NCBI RefSeq assembly: GCF_964204645.1
Contig: NC_134029.1
Span: 19,240,450-19,304,449, forward strand
DNA from: Tubulanus polymorphus
Lineage: Eukaryota; Nemertea; Palaeonemertea; Tubulaniformes; Tubulanidae
DNA: 64,000 nucleotides
Direction: 5' to 3'
Both the position numbers and the translations under genes were made by a program. The notes below the pieces were generated by a model, which searched no databases, was not told the origin of the DNA, and saw nothing but the letters and a program-made list of their open reading frames with translations. Of the stretch, positions 35,651 to 45,656 are shown one piece after another. Within the stretch, counting starts at the first letter, position 1. Every line of letters begins with the position of its first letter.

Positions 35651-35932
35651 ATGAGTGAAAATATATTAAATTTGTTAAATCTTATTTACAGAAATCAAGA
35701 GAAAATGAAATTAATTATGATGATTTCAGGGTTACTTTCATTTTCAGTTTATAGTTTGAAACAATTGTTTCATTTTTATGATGATTGTAAAATAAAATAT
35801 ATTGAATTGAAAAATAATATCAATTACATTTCAGATAGAATGAATAATATTAAAAGATGCGAAATTTGTAGTAAAAAATACAAGACGGAAAAAGGATTTA
35901 GAAATCATAAAATTGGGCATAAATTGGAATGA
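35651..35932 (+). CDS. Unknown 93-aa protein with N-terminal hydrophobic segment and C-terminal C2H2 finger (left-arm copy)
   Basis: ATG start at 35651, 36 bases after the stop of the preceding ORF, same strand. It begins MSENILNLLNLIYRNQEKMK, followed by a hydrophobic stretch LIMMISGLLSFSVYSL (about 21-36). The C-terminus holds CEICSKKYKTEKGFRNHKIG then H, a complete C-x2-C...H-x3-4-H classical zinc finger. A membrane-anchored C2H2 protein is unusual. Identical copy at 36651-36370. Function not known. Confidence 0.72.
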   Translation: MSENILNLLNLIYRNQEKMKLIMMISGLLSFSVYSLKQLFHFYDDCKIKYIELKNNINYISDRMNNIKRCEICSKKYKTEKGFRNHKIGHKLE

Positions 35933-36134
35933 TTAAATAACAAATTAAAGTAAAGAATTTAAAAAAAATCTCATTTATTGTGTAAAATTGAAATACTTTG
36001 AACTACGACTAAAATTAAACTAAAATAGACAACTTTGTTTATCTAATGAAATTTTAGTTATATTTTAGTTGAATTGTAATTAAAGTTAGTTGCAACTAAC
36101 TTCAACTAGAATTTAACTAGAATTGACTAAAAAT

Positions 36135-36167
36135 TTAAAAAGATTAACAAGACAGTTGATTTAGTGT
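36135..36167. other. 33-nt centre of the palindrome
   Basis: The only unpaired part of the inverted repeat, running from TTAAAAAGATTAAC to GATTTAGTGT. The arms on each side are rich in short nested palindromes. This would be the loop of a hairpin telomere or the breakpoint of a fold-back duplication. Confidence 0.9.
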
Positions 36168-36369
36168 ATTTTTAGTCAATTCTAGTTAAATTCTAGTTGA
36201 AGTTAGTTGCAACTAACTTTAATTACAATTCAACTAAAATATAACTAAAATTTCATTAGATAAACAAAGTTGTCTATTTTAGTTTAATTTTAGTCGTAGT
36301 CCAAAGTATTTCAATTTTACACAATAAATGAGATTTTTTTTAAATTCTTTACTTTAATTTGTTATCTAA

Positions 36370-36651
36370 TCATTCCAATTTATGCCCAATTTTATGATTT
36401 CTAAATCCTTTTTCCGTCTTGTATTTTTTACTACAAATTTCGCATCTTTTAATATTATTCATTCTATCTGAAATGTAATTGATATTATTTTTCAATTCAA
36501 TATATTTTATTTTACAATCATCATAAAAATGAAACAATTGTTTCAAACTATAAACTGAAAATGAAAGTAACCCTGAAATCATCATAATTAATTTCATTTT
36601 CTCTTGATTTCTGTAAATAAGATTTAACAAATTTAATATATTTTCACTCAT
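36370..36651 (-). CDS. 93-aa C2H2-finger protein (right-arm copy)
   Basis: Amino-acid identical to the product of 35651-35932, on the opposite strand. The two copies converge on the palindrome centre. A single substitution lies four bases after the stop codon. Confidence 0.72.
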   Translation of the reverse strand: MSENILNLLNLIYRNQEKMKLIMMISGLLSFSVYSLKQLFHFYDDCKIKYIELKNNINYISDRMNNIKRCEICSKKYKTEKGFRNHKIGHKLE

Positions 36652-36687
36652 TTAATAAGAAAAGATTTTAATAGATTAATTCACTAT

Positions 36688-36906
36688 TTAATCTGATTCA
36701 ACAACTTTCTTGTGATTATTACCGTTTTTATAATTATTTCCATTTTTAGTATTTAACTTCTTTAATTTCTTGCTTAATTTATTATTTTCATTTATTAAAT
36801 CTTTTGAAATATTTTCATAATAAAAGTAAAGCGCAGCTAAAATTAAACCTCCAGCAACTAAATAATGTTTTAAATCACTTTTCCCAGTTGGAATGAAACC
36901 ATCCAT
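36688..36906 (-). CDS. 72-aa membrane protein (right-arm copy)
   Basis: Same as the product of 35396-35614 except Leu for Ile at residue 48 (TTA against ATA). Confidence 0.7.
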   Translation of the reverse strand: MDGFIPTGKSDLKHYLVAGGLILAALYFYYENISKDLINENNKLSKKLKKLNTKNGNNYKNGNNHKKVVESD

Positions 36907-37022
36907 TTATTTAAGAAAGAAATTAGAAAATTAATAAACATTTGCTTGTTTTTATTTAAATATTTTAAAATCATTTTTAAAATATTAAACTTTTAAATGA
37001 TTAAATCAAATAACAATTAAAT

Positions 37023-38650
37023 TTACAGCTAAACAATTTATCATTTCAACTGTCAAACAATTTATCATTTCAACTGTCAAACAATTTATCATTTCAACAG
37101 TCGAACAATTTATCATTTCAACTGTCAAACAATTTATCATTTCAACTGTCAAACAATTTATCATTTCAACTGTCAAACAATTTATCATTTCAACTGTCAA
37201 ACAATTTATCATTTCAACTGTCAAACAATTTATTATTTCAACTGTCAAATCATTTCAACTGTCAAACAATTTATTATTTCAACTGTCAAATCATTTCAAC
37301 AGTCGAACAATTTATCATTTCAACAGTCGAACAATTTATCATTTCAACTGTCAAACAATTTATCATTTCAACTGTCAAACAATTTATCATTTCAACTGTC
37401 AAACAATTTATTATTTCAACTGTCAAACAATTTATCATTTCAACTGTCAAACAATTTATTATTTCAACTGTCAAATCATTTCAACAGTCGAACAATTTAT
37501 CATTTCAACAGTCGAACAATTTATCATTTCAACTGTCAAACAATTTATCATTTCAACAGTCGAACAATTTATCATTTCAACTGTCAAACAATTTATCATT
37601 TCAACTGTCAAACAATTTATCATTTCAACTGTCAAACAATTTATCATTTCAACTGTCAAACAATTTATCATTTCAACTGTCAAACAATTTATTATTTCAA
37701 CTGTCAAATCATTTCAACTGTCAAACAATTTATCATTTCAACAGTCAAACAATTTATCATTTCAACTGTCAAACAATTTATCATTTCAACTGTCAAACAA
37801 TTTATTATTTCAACTGTCAAATCATTTCAACTGTCAAACAATTTATCATTTCAACTGTCAAACAATTTATCATTTCAACTGTCAAACAATTTATTATTTC
37901 AACTGTCAAATCATTTCAACTGTCAAACAATTTATCATTTCAACTGTCAAACAATTTATCATTTCAACTGTCAAACAATTTATCATTTCAACTGTCAAAC
38001 AATTTATCATTTCAACTGTCAAACAATTTATTATTTCAACTGTCAAATCATTTCAACTGTCAAACAATTTATCATTTCAACAGTCAAACAATTTATCATT
38101 TCAACTGTCAAACAATTTATCATTTCAACTGTCAAACAATTTATCATTTCAACTGTCAAACAATTTATTATTTCAACTGTCAAATCATTTCAACTGTCAA
38201 ACAATTTATCATTTCAACTGTCAAACAATTTATCATTTCAACTGTCAAACAATTTATTATTTCAACTGTCAAATCATTTCAACTGTCAAACAATTTATCA
38301 TTTCAACTGTCAAACAATTTATTATTTCAACTGTCAAACAATTTATCATTTCAACTGTCAAACAATTTATTATTTCAACTGTCAAATCATTTCAACAGTC
38401 GAACAATTTATCATTTCAACAGTCGAACAATTTATCATTTCAACTGTCAAACAATTTATCATTTCAACTGTCAAACAATTTATCATTTCAACTGTCAAAC
38501 AATTTATTATTTCAACTGTCAAATCATTTCAACTGTCAAACAATTTATCATTTCAACTGTCAAATCATTTCAACAGTCAAACAATTTATCATTTCAAATG
38601 TCAAACAATTTATCATTTTAACAGCCAAACAATTTATCATTTCAACAGTC
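37023..38650 (-). repeat. 24-bp/17-bp tandem array, right arm (about 1.6 kb)
   Basis: Same units as 33097-35279 in reverse complement. The 555-bp deficit equals, for example, 21 long plus 3 short units, so the arms differ by whole repeats. Block order matches near both ends, and the difference is internal. Confidence 0.97.
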
Positions 38651-38723
38651 TATTAAATATTTAAATCATTTAACTAAATTCAATAATTATTTGACTATTT
38701 AATTTATTTTCAATGTAGAATTG

Positions 38724-39038
38724 TTACTCTTTACACCAGTTTTTATGTTTAATTGTTTGGTAATGCTTTGATTTATGTGATTTTGAATATTTACCTCCGC
38801 AATAACAATGAATTTTTTCATTAGGATTAAATCTTTTGAATTCATTTTCTAAATCACATTGAATTGCGATATGTTTAAAAGATTTACTATTTTCTAAATC
38901 CGGAATCTTTTTATTATCATTGCTAAATAGTTCATGATCTTTGGGATAATTGCGAAAATCAAAATTATGTTTTAATGTTGTTAAGTCTTTTCTTATGTTA
39001 TTTGTTTTGATTTTTAGAGTTGAATTATTAATTTCGAG
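38724..39038 (-). CDS. Second paralogous ORF without ATG (right-arm copy)
   Basis: Mirror of 32709-33023, with the same stop and the same absence of an ATG. I saw no difference between the two copies. Confidence 0.5.
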   Translation of the reverse strand, partial: LEINNSTLKIKTNNIRKDLTTLKHNFDFRNYPKDHELFSNDNKKIPDLENSKSFKHIAIQCDLENEFKRFNPNEKIHCYCGGKYSKSHKSKHYQTIKHKNWCKE

Positions 39039-39637
39039 TTATGATATTTTGATTTAAGATGGTGGGATTTATTGCTTCGAGTATAATATTTTCCACAATC
39101 ACATAACACTTTTTCATTAGGTTCATATTTAGGCGTAACAATTTCATTATCTAAGTTACATTGAACTGCAACATCTTTATATGATTTTTCATTATCTAAA
39201 TCACATTGAATTCCAATATTTGATGAATTTTCATTATAGATAATTTGTTTATTATCAAAATTATAATAATATAATTGTCGTTTTTCAATTCTTAAGTCTA
39301 TCCTATCATTACCTTTTGAAAGTATTATATCACTTTCTCTTTCATTAAAAGGACATTTAAGAATATTTATTATGTTTTCATCTAAATTACCTTTATAATT
39401 TAAAACTGTATTAAATATTTTAGGATTTTTGGCGCCATTATCTAAAGTATCTATTAGTTCAGTAATTAAATATGTTTCATTTAATAATATTTGATTAATT
39501 ACAGTAATATTATCAATTTTATAATGTCTTGCGGACACTAAATTTGTTGCTGAAATATAATTTTTAATGTTAAACTGTGAAAATGATTTATTGGGTTCAT
39601 TGATTTCGATTTTGAAGTTGGGTTCTTCTTTCTTCAT
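39014..39637 (-). CDS. 207-aa zinc-finger-like protein (right-arm copy)
   Basis: Identical translation to 32110-32733, with ATG at 39637-39635. It is preceded on its own strand by the mirror 47-bp repeats (39931-39654). Confidence 0.75.
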   Translation of the reverse strand: MKKEEPNFKIEINEPNKSFSQFNIKNYISATNLVSARHYKIDNITVINQILLNETYLITELIDTLDNGAKNPKIFNTVLNYKGNLDENIINILKCPFNERESDIILSKGNDRIDLRIEKRQLYYYNFDNKQIIYNENSSNIGIQCDLDNEKSYKDVAVQCNLDNEIVTPKYEPNEKVLCDCGKYYTRSNKSHHLKSKYHNSKLIIQL

Positions 39638-39653
39638 TTTTATAACAAAATTA

Positions 39654-39931
39654 TTACTCACACTTTACTCACACTTTTAATATTGAACAATTTTATCATT
39701 TTACTCACACTTTACTCACACTTTTAATATTGAAAATCTCAATTATTTTACTCACACTTTACTCACACTTTTAATATTGAAAATCTCAATTATTTTACTC
39801 ACACTTTACTCACACTTTTAATATTGAAAATCTCAATTATTTTACTCACACTTTACTCACACTTTTAATATTGAAAATCTCAATTATTTTACTCACACTT
39901 TACTCACACTTTTAATATTGAACAATTTTAT
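39654..39931 (-). repeat. 47-bp tandem repeat, right arm
   Basis: Mirror of 31816-32093, about six copies, upstream of the 207-aa ORF on the minus strand. Confidence 0.9.
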
Positions 39932-40034
39932 CATTTTATTAGCGCTTTTATATTAAAAAGTGTGTTTATTTTTGGAAAAAAGCAAAAAAAAAGCAGCTGT
40001 TGTTACGCGCACTCACTGTTTATGTGTGTCACAA

Positions 40035-41065
40035 GAAGTGAAACGCAAGAAGATCAAGAAGAAAGAACAACGCGAGAAACTCGTCGAAAAAATCAGACCG
40101 GGTTTGGGTAACACGTACAGTAAAAAACGAGCGCTTTCCGAACGAGAGAAGGCTAGTAAAGCAACGGATAAGCTTATTAAGGTATGTTTCAGAATATGAT
40201 CAAATTTTATAGCGTGGATACTAGGCAGGGGTTTACAACGAAACCTCGTTATAATGGATGTCGATATAGCGAATTATTACATCTGAAAACATAGAATTTC
40301 GTCCAAAATGAGAAAATCTATCTTTATTTCGTACTATAGACTATAGACAAGTAACGTAAGGAACAGATCTGTTCGGCGTTGTGCCGATATTCTGCGGTAT
40401 TTTTCACGTGCAGTTTAATCTTTTCTTTCTGATTGAAAAGTTGTTAATCTGACCCTGTAGATAAACGGGACGATTTCATGAATGTAACAGACAAGAAAGC
40501 AAAGAAACTCAATGCAATCGTTAGAAAGCAGGGGCCAGACTTTTGTCAGATAAAAATGTTGAATATGCGTAGACTGGAAATGACTGAAGGCAGTCTATTT
40601 AACAAATACATTTTTTGAAAGCCTTCAAATTTTCTTGATCCTCAAGTGATTATCTGGTGGAGCCTGCAGTATAAAATCACTGGTCGCTTCTTGACGTGAT
40701 TTATGATGATTGAATGCAATAGATGGTGCATGCATCGCACAAAACATTCGTCGTCTTCGTTGCTATATTTCTGGGATAAATCCAGTTCCGCTAAAAAGTC
40801 TCTGACCTCGTCGAAACAGTTCTTCATTTCAAGGCAAAGTTACGTCCCATAAAATCGTCAGAAAGGTGCGCCACAAGTGAAGAAGAAACAAAAAAGTTTG
40901 GCTACAAAATTGATGTTGTAGTAGACAAAGTGATTCTAGAAATATCTTGTATATAAATAGATTAACTGTCAATAAAACTATAACGATATTTAGAATTTTT
41001 TTGACTTGCCGGTGTTTTATTTTCGGATGGTTGCAGAAGACAAGCTGTTCATATTGGAATTATAA
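40035..41065 (+). pseudogene. MPHOSPH10: Truncated MPHOSPH10 copy: 3' part of exon 10, intron 10, exon 11 and 3' flank
   Basis: Similarity to 21690-22760 begins within a few bases of the palindrome edge, mid-exon (AAACGCAAGAAGATCAAG). It continues through the exon 10 end (ATTAAG|GTATG), intron 10, exon 11, the AATAAA at 40971-40976 and about 75 bases beyond. The intron is retained, so this is a DNA-level duplication, not a processed copy. The exon 11 acceptor has changed from CTAG|G to CTGGG (about 40771). Exon 11 has indels around TTCTTCATTTCAAGG and in CATAAAATCG that break the frame. The upstream ten exons are absent. The copy is non-functional, and its divergence shows it is much older than the divergence between the palindrome arms. 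Confidence 0.9.
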
Positions 41066-41225
41066 TCTATAGACGTTACAAATTCGTTTACTGCTGTGGC
41101 CACATAAGATTCCTGATTTTCTTTAGAAGAATATCTGAACGACCCCGATGATTTAGTTTAAAAAAGTTTATTGAATTGCTTTCAACGAATGACTTCCCTA
41201 GGAAGCGAGTGCGTGCTGCGTTCAG

Positions 41226-42060
41226 GCATAGAACTATTCCGTTAAGGCTGACTTATGTCGACAAGCAACGCGACGCCTACCGACGCAACTGGATTTATCG
41301 CCGATTAGCGGCATCTAGCGGCCTACAAGAGGCCGCCAGTTGCTCCTCAATCGGTTCGACATAAGCCGGCTTGCGACGGCAACGCGACGCCTACCGACGC
41401 CTACCGACTCGTCGCAAGCCGTATCCGGCTAGTTGCCCATGTTCTACTCCGGCCTACGGTAGGCGGGCAGTTGCTTTCGATCGCAGCCGACATAAGCTCA
41501 TCTGCGACGCGACGGAACTGAGCGCAGGGGTTCCAGCCAATGAGAAACTGCATATACATAGTACAAATTATCACCGCTAGTTAGCGTCATTCGTAATTAG
41601 TCATAAACTTTCAAATTCAAGTAGTTCAAAACGTAAAACAAACCTACAGCACGGCAGAGGACTGGACCGAAGATCTAGAAACGAAATTGGTAGAATTATG
41701 GTGTGAGCGGCCATCTTTATAGATGTCGCTAGCACATCGTATTCAAAACAGAATCAGAAAGATCAAAGTCTTAAAGAAATAGCTTTTCTAATAGAAATAT
41801 ATTTCCTAATAATTCAAATTTATTCTCAAAGTGCTAATCACGTGACCATTTGAGCCGTTGCAGTTGCTAGTAATCGCAACCGACATAAGCAGGGAATCAA
41901 CTGGGAGGATCTCATATCCCGCTAGTCGGCCTCAGTTGCTGCGAATCGGAGCGCAGTCGACATAAGCTGGGCTGCGATCGCGGTTGCTCTCAGTTGCGTC
42001 GGTAGGAATCGGTAGGCGTCGCGTTGCTTGTCGACATAAGCCAGCCTTTATAGTTCTATG
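41226..42060 (+). mobile_element. 0.83-kb non-autonomous DNA transposon with about 60-bp terminal inverted repeats and MADF-like remnant
   Basis: The ends are GCATAGAACTAT and ATAGTTCTATG. The inverted repeat continues through CTTATGTCGACAAGCAACGC and GACGCCTACCGA. GTTCAG flanks both ends (41220-41225 and 42061-42066), compatible with a 5-6-bp target duplication. Further ACATAAGC/GTCGC blocks are scattered inside. The interior holds the decayed domain at 41657-41780, which suggests descent from a two-gene element of Harbinger/PIF type. The duplication length does not fit the usual 3 bp of that family, so the class is open. Confidence 0.75.
41633..41780 (+). pseudogene. Decayed MADF / Myb-SANT-like DNA-binding domain
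   Basis: The frame reads YSTAEDWTEDLETKLVEL, then WCERPSL and a stop. It continues in the same frame as MSLAHRIQNRIRKIKVLKK and a second stop. The pattern W-T-x-D...L-x-E-L-W..x-R-P-x-L followed by NRxRKIKxLK is the helix 1-2 signature of MADF/Myb-SANT domains. A CTACAG just upstream could be an old splice acceptor. Two in-frame stops make it non-coding now. Confidence 0.6.
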
Positions 42061-42066
42061 GTTCAG

Positions 42067-45000
42067 GGTCGTTGGACCATGACTAACGAACGAGGAACGC
42101 GCGTCGCCGTCAAAATAAGCACAAACACTTAAACATTAATAGGAATAGGACATTATTATTGTCGATCAAAGTTTATCACAAGTATAATAACAATACTCTA
42201 CATCTTGTTTCTTTCCCGGGACATTATGCGAAAGAACTTTGGAATAAAACGAATACCTTTTCTAAAATCGACCTAATTCTCCCCACACACACAGTGTTGG
42301 ACGCGGGAAGCAAAGAAACATGGAATCGAACATGTTTGATCTAGGAAACATTGTTGCCGTGACTATGTTTCTCAGTTCTTGTAAACGAACACATATGTCA
42401 CAGGAAAACATTCGTTTCTTCTCCTGTTTCCGTGTTTTTTCTGCGTCGGGTGCGTTGGGCTTCATGTCGATTTGGTTTCCTAGTTCAGTACGTATGCTCT
42501 TCCGTCCAATTGGTTCTTGTTAAGATAAGCGATGCAAAATGACTTTATCGCCATCCATCAGTAGGACACTAAGAATTTCAAAACCCAACTCTGCGAAACC
42601 GAGAGAGCGAGAAAATAATGATTCTCATCCATTAGATATATGAGTTGATAGATGAGATGCGAAAACATGTTAAAACTTGCCGAGGGATATTCAATTTTTT
42701 TATAACCTATTACACATTTGCTTTGTTATTTCTTTGTTATGTGAGAATATAATATTAATCATCAATTACGGCTCGCGGATATATACGAATATGTGAATGT
42801 ATTTTGAACCGTTGGCGCTTTTCATTTCAGTGGATAATTTCAAAGTGAAACATTACGCATCGGAGTTAGCCCGCGGTGTGCCCGCAAGATTGATTTTTTT
42901 TCGCGTTAAAACGTTTACAACGCGGAGAAAAAAAAACAAAAATATGTGCGCAGATACCTCGCCTACCCAGGACAAACTTTGACCGGTAATATTGGTCCGA
43001 GGTAAGTTAAGTGTGAATTTAAAAAAAATATTATAATCGTTTTTGTCCGAGTCAAAAGCCCAAGTAGGCGTCACATATCCGGTGAGTGCGAGTGTGCTCT
43101 GAGAGTGCCCTTATTTACCGAGAGGTGCCCTAAATCTTTCCTGCTCCCCCTCCTTGATTTATACCCGAGATCCTCCCCTGTATACATAGCCTTATAGTAA
43201 ATAGTAACGTTAAAAAATTTTGTTTACATCGGAATGCATTTTACCCATATATCGATCTCATAATACAATTTATAGATATATGTATAATAAAAATCCATAA
43301 ATGAACACTCGTTAATTGTAGTTGTTTTCACGCCCGATTTTCCGATAGATAGAGACTACTGTATATTAAAGACATATTCTCTCATTATAGGAAAAAAGCT
43401 TTGCGACGGGAAGGTGCACCGTCGCCAGTGCATGGCCCCGAGCGTCGAGGCTGAACATATCTGCGGTTTATTTGCCGTAGATTTGTGCGGATGATAATTA
43501 TTAGTCCTGTGTCATCATTGATTAGATAGAAATTGTCTATCAAACACGAAGCCAATTCCGTCTTCGGTTCTCGGGCAATTAACGGCTAATAAACCAGTTT
43601 TAGCAACGCCGACGGAAAATACCGTGTGGGTGATGTATCGACGTATTTGGAATCTATCTTAAACGTGAAACGGCTTCATCACGGGGATTCACATAGGAAA
43701 AGTTTTTATGGTTTTCTTTTAAACTTTCTTTTCTCGCTGATTCGAAATATAGCCCTTGGCAATTTTACCTGCTTAATATATTCTCGGTCGTGTAACACAG
43801 CTTTGCATTTAGCGCGACGATGCCGGCTTTTCGTTGGGAACCAACTTCACTCATTTGAAGTTCGATGTTTTTTTTTCAAACTATAAGAGCTATTTCTGGC
43901 TTGAGCCCGAAGCTGTTTTTGTAAGAAGTTACCCTTCCGAGGTTTTGTAGTCCCCGCGGCGCTGCTAACCGATGACTAACGGCAATGATTTTTTTAGTCT
44001 CCGGACAACGCTCGCGATTGTCGCAATTTTTTCAGCGCGGCGAAGGCGAATAGCCATCGATTTATAATTCAGAAAGCTGCCGGTAAACGTTCCACATCAG
44101 TGATCGGAAAACAAAGTGCCGTGTCTATATAGCAAAGCAGTTGCTTGTGGCCCTGTTGGTTTGAATCCGAAATTCACGAGTCAGATTGTACGTCCTTCCC
44201 GCTTTGCTCGTTGATCGTTCACCTGCTTCCTCAGCCGAGGGAGTTTCTAACCCTTCTCGAAGCCTCTAATTAGCTCACCGATACTCCGCTCAGTCTGTAC
44301 GTCTGCATACCTATCCTTTCGCGAATTATGCTGCTTTGATAATATAAGCACCTAGAAACACCCAGTTTGACATTTCAACTATGATATGTATATTGATCAG
44401 TTTGTTCTTTTATGCAATGTCTCTCAAATTGTATACGAAATTCATGAGATATAATGCCGCAAAATATCTATAGATAGCACTTGGAGAATGGTGACCGACA
44501 CAGAATATCTAATGTAGAAAATTATTGACTTTAAAGTGTGACATTTATTTTCGTTAAATATTGTGAATTACACACCTCGATTGTGCCGCAATTTCCAAGA
44601 TAAAAGCCTTTGCTGCAAACTTAGTGAAAATTCTAGAATTTACTATTTTGATCCTTTGAAAGGAACGCACAACTTGGTACAATGAATCGAATTGCTATCG
44701 ATAGAAATTGCATCAGCACCATGAGTTGAAAGTATTCGATTTTGTGTCATGTCATGAAACAGTTGTCTTCGGTCGAATCTTTTCAAGGATATTTCCAAGA
44801 TGGAATTCTACCAGGCTATATATATGTTTTATAGAAAGTTTATATATTGATTATGTTACCATCAGGTTTTGCCGTCTATATAAGATTATCTACGTAATAA
44901 TGAACGGAATTGTAGATGATTATTTCCTCACATAAATGACATTGTATTTCACGCCGATTACGACCAATATTTGTTAGGATTGGTCGTATACGTAAAAATC

Positions 45001-45150
45001 CCCAATGCTTCAAAGTAGGTAATCTCCCGTTTAAATGCGAAGTGCATTCAATTTATTCATATTTTACTAAGTATACATTACATACGAATATCATGAGCAT
45101 TGATTGAATTTGAATTGAAAAATACGAATTACAAATCAGAAGTCCAGTAT
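42067..45150. other. Gene-poor stretch
   Basis: No ORF shows a recognisable domain. A 42.28-42.52 kb segment has short imperfect inverted repeats around GTGTTGGACGCGGGAAGC, possibly another small element. A GC-richer stretch (43.4-44.3 kb) shows no coding pattern I recognise. Confidence 0.5.
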
Positions 45151-45475
45151 TTACGGAAGCGTCCTGGGGACATAATTAATTTTTCTATTTTTTGCTGATT
45201 GAAAAATCATAGAATAAATTAAAATTCGATTTCCGACTTTTTTCACGGAATTAAATCACCACCGGTCGAAAAAAATGAAATTTGGAATTAAATCGCCAAA
45301 GGTCGAAAAAAGATAAATCTAATAATAAATGATTTAATTTCGTGAAAAAAGTCGGAATTAAATCGCCACCGGTCGAAAAAAACATTACATTTTCTAGAAA
45401 ATCGAATCTTTATTTGATTCTATGATTTTTTAATCAGCAAAAAAAATCAATGATATCCCCAGGACGCTTCCGTAA
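45151..45475 (+). mobile_element. 325-bp inverted-repeat element (MITE)
   Basis: Ends TTACGGAAGCGTCCTGGGG and its complement CCCCAGGACGCTTCCGTAA. Inside are three copies of a GAATTAAATCGCCACCGGTC-like block followed by an A-run, and inverted ATTTTTTGCTGATTGAAAAA / TTTTTTAATCAGCAAAAAA segments. No clear target duplication and no ORF. Confidence 0.8.
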
Positions 45476-45642
45476 GTTAACTGAAAATTATCGCACAGCT
45501 AAAATATAGTTATATCAAAAGTTAAAAAGAGGGTCTATCGCAGAAGAGGATTATGCGCAAGGATCATGCATTAATTGGTGATTCTGTTAATCACATCCAT
45601 CATGTAGGTTAGTAACTCAACTTCAATTTCCATTTCAGTCCC

Positions 45643-45656
45643 CCCCCCCCCCCCCA
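45643..45656 (+). repeat. Poly-C tract
   Basis: A run of about 14 C after CATTTCAGT. Similar G-runs lie at 22865, 58322, 61889 and 62199. Confidence 0.9.

Larger units (their letters stand above)
31713..36134 (+). repeat. Left arm of 8.3-kb palindrome (AT-rich putative endogenous viral or transposon unit)
   Basis: Outer end TTGTGACACACATAAACAG; inner end ACTAAAAAT. It is the reverse complement of 36168-40034. Order from the outside: 47-bp repeats, 207-aa ORF, paralogous ORF, 24/17-bp tandem array, 72-aa ORF, 93-aa ORF, and a palindrome-rich inner end containing AGTTAGTTGCAACTAACT. Outside the array I noted only three differences from the other arm (35537/36765, 35936/36366, 36001/36301). The left array is 555 bp longer. 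No direct duplication flanks the whole palindrome. Confidence 0.95.
36168..40034 (-). repeat. Right arm of 8.3-kb palindrome
   Basis: Reverse complement of 31713-36134 except for 555 bp less tandem array and three noted substitutions. It ends abruptly at TGTGTGTCACAA. The next bases belong to a copy of MPHOSPH10 exon 10. The arm therefore stops inside the sequence that, on the left, continues as the ORF 31475-31743. Confidence 0.95.

Noticed and set aside
33097-38650. Possible CRISPR-like array
   Set aside because: The units are contiguous with no variable spacers, and the host is a eukaryote.
31713-40034. Assignment of the palindrome to Polinton/Maverick elements
   Set aside because: No polymerase B, integrase, packaging ATPase or capsid gene is in the window, and no 6-bp target duplication flanks the arms. 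Resemblance is limited to composition and small zinc-finger-like proteins.
43626-43886. 86-codon ORF as a gene
   Set aside because: No domain, poor codon pattern, not flanked by splice sites in a supporting frame.
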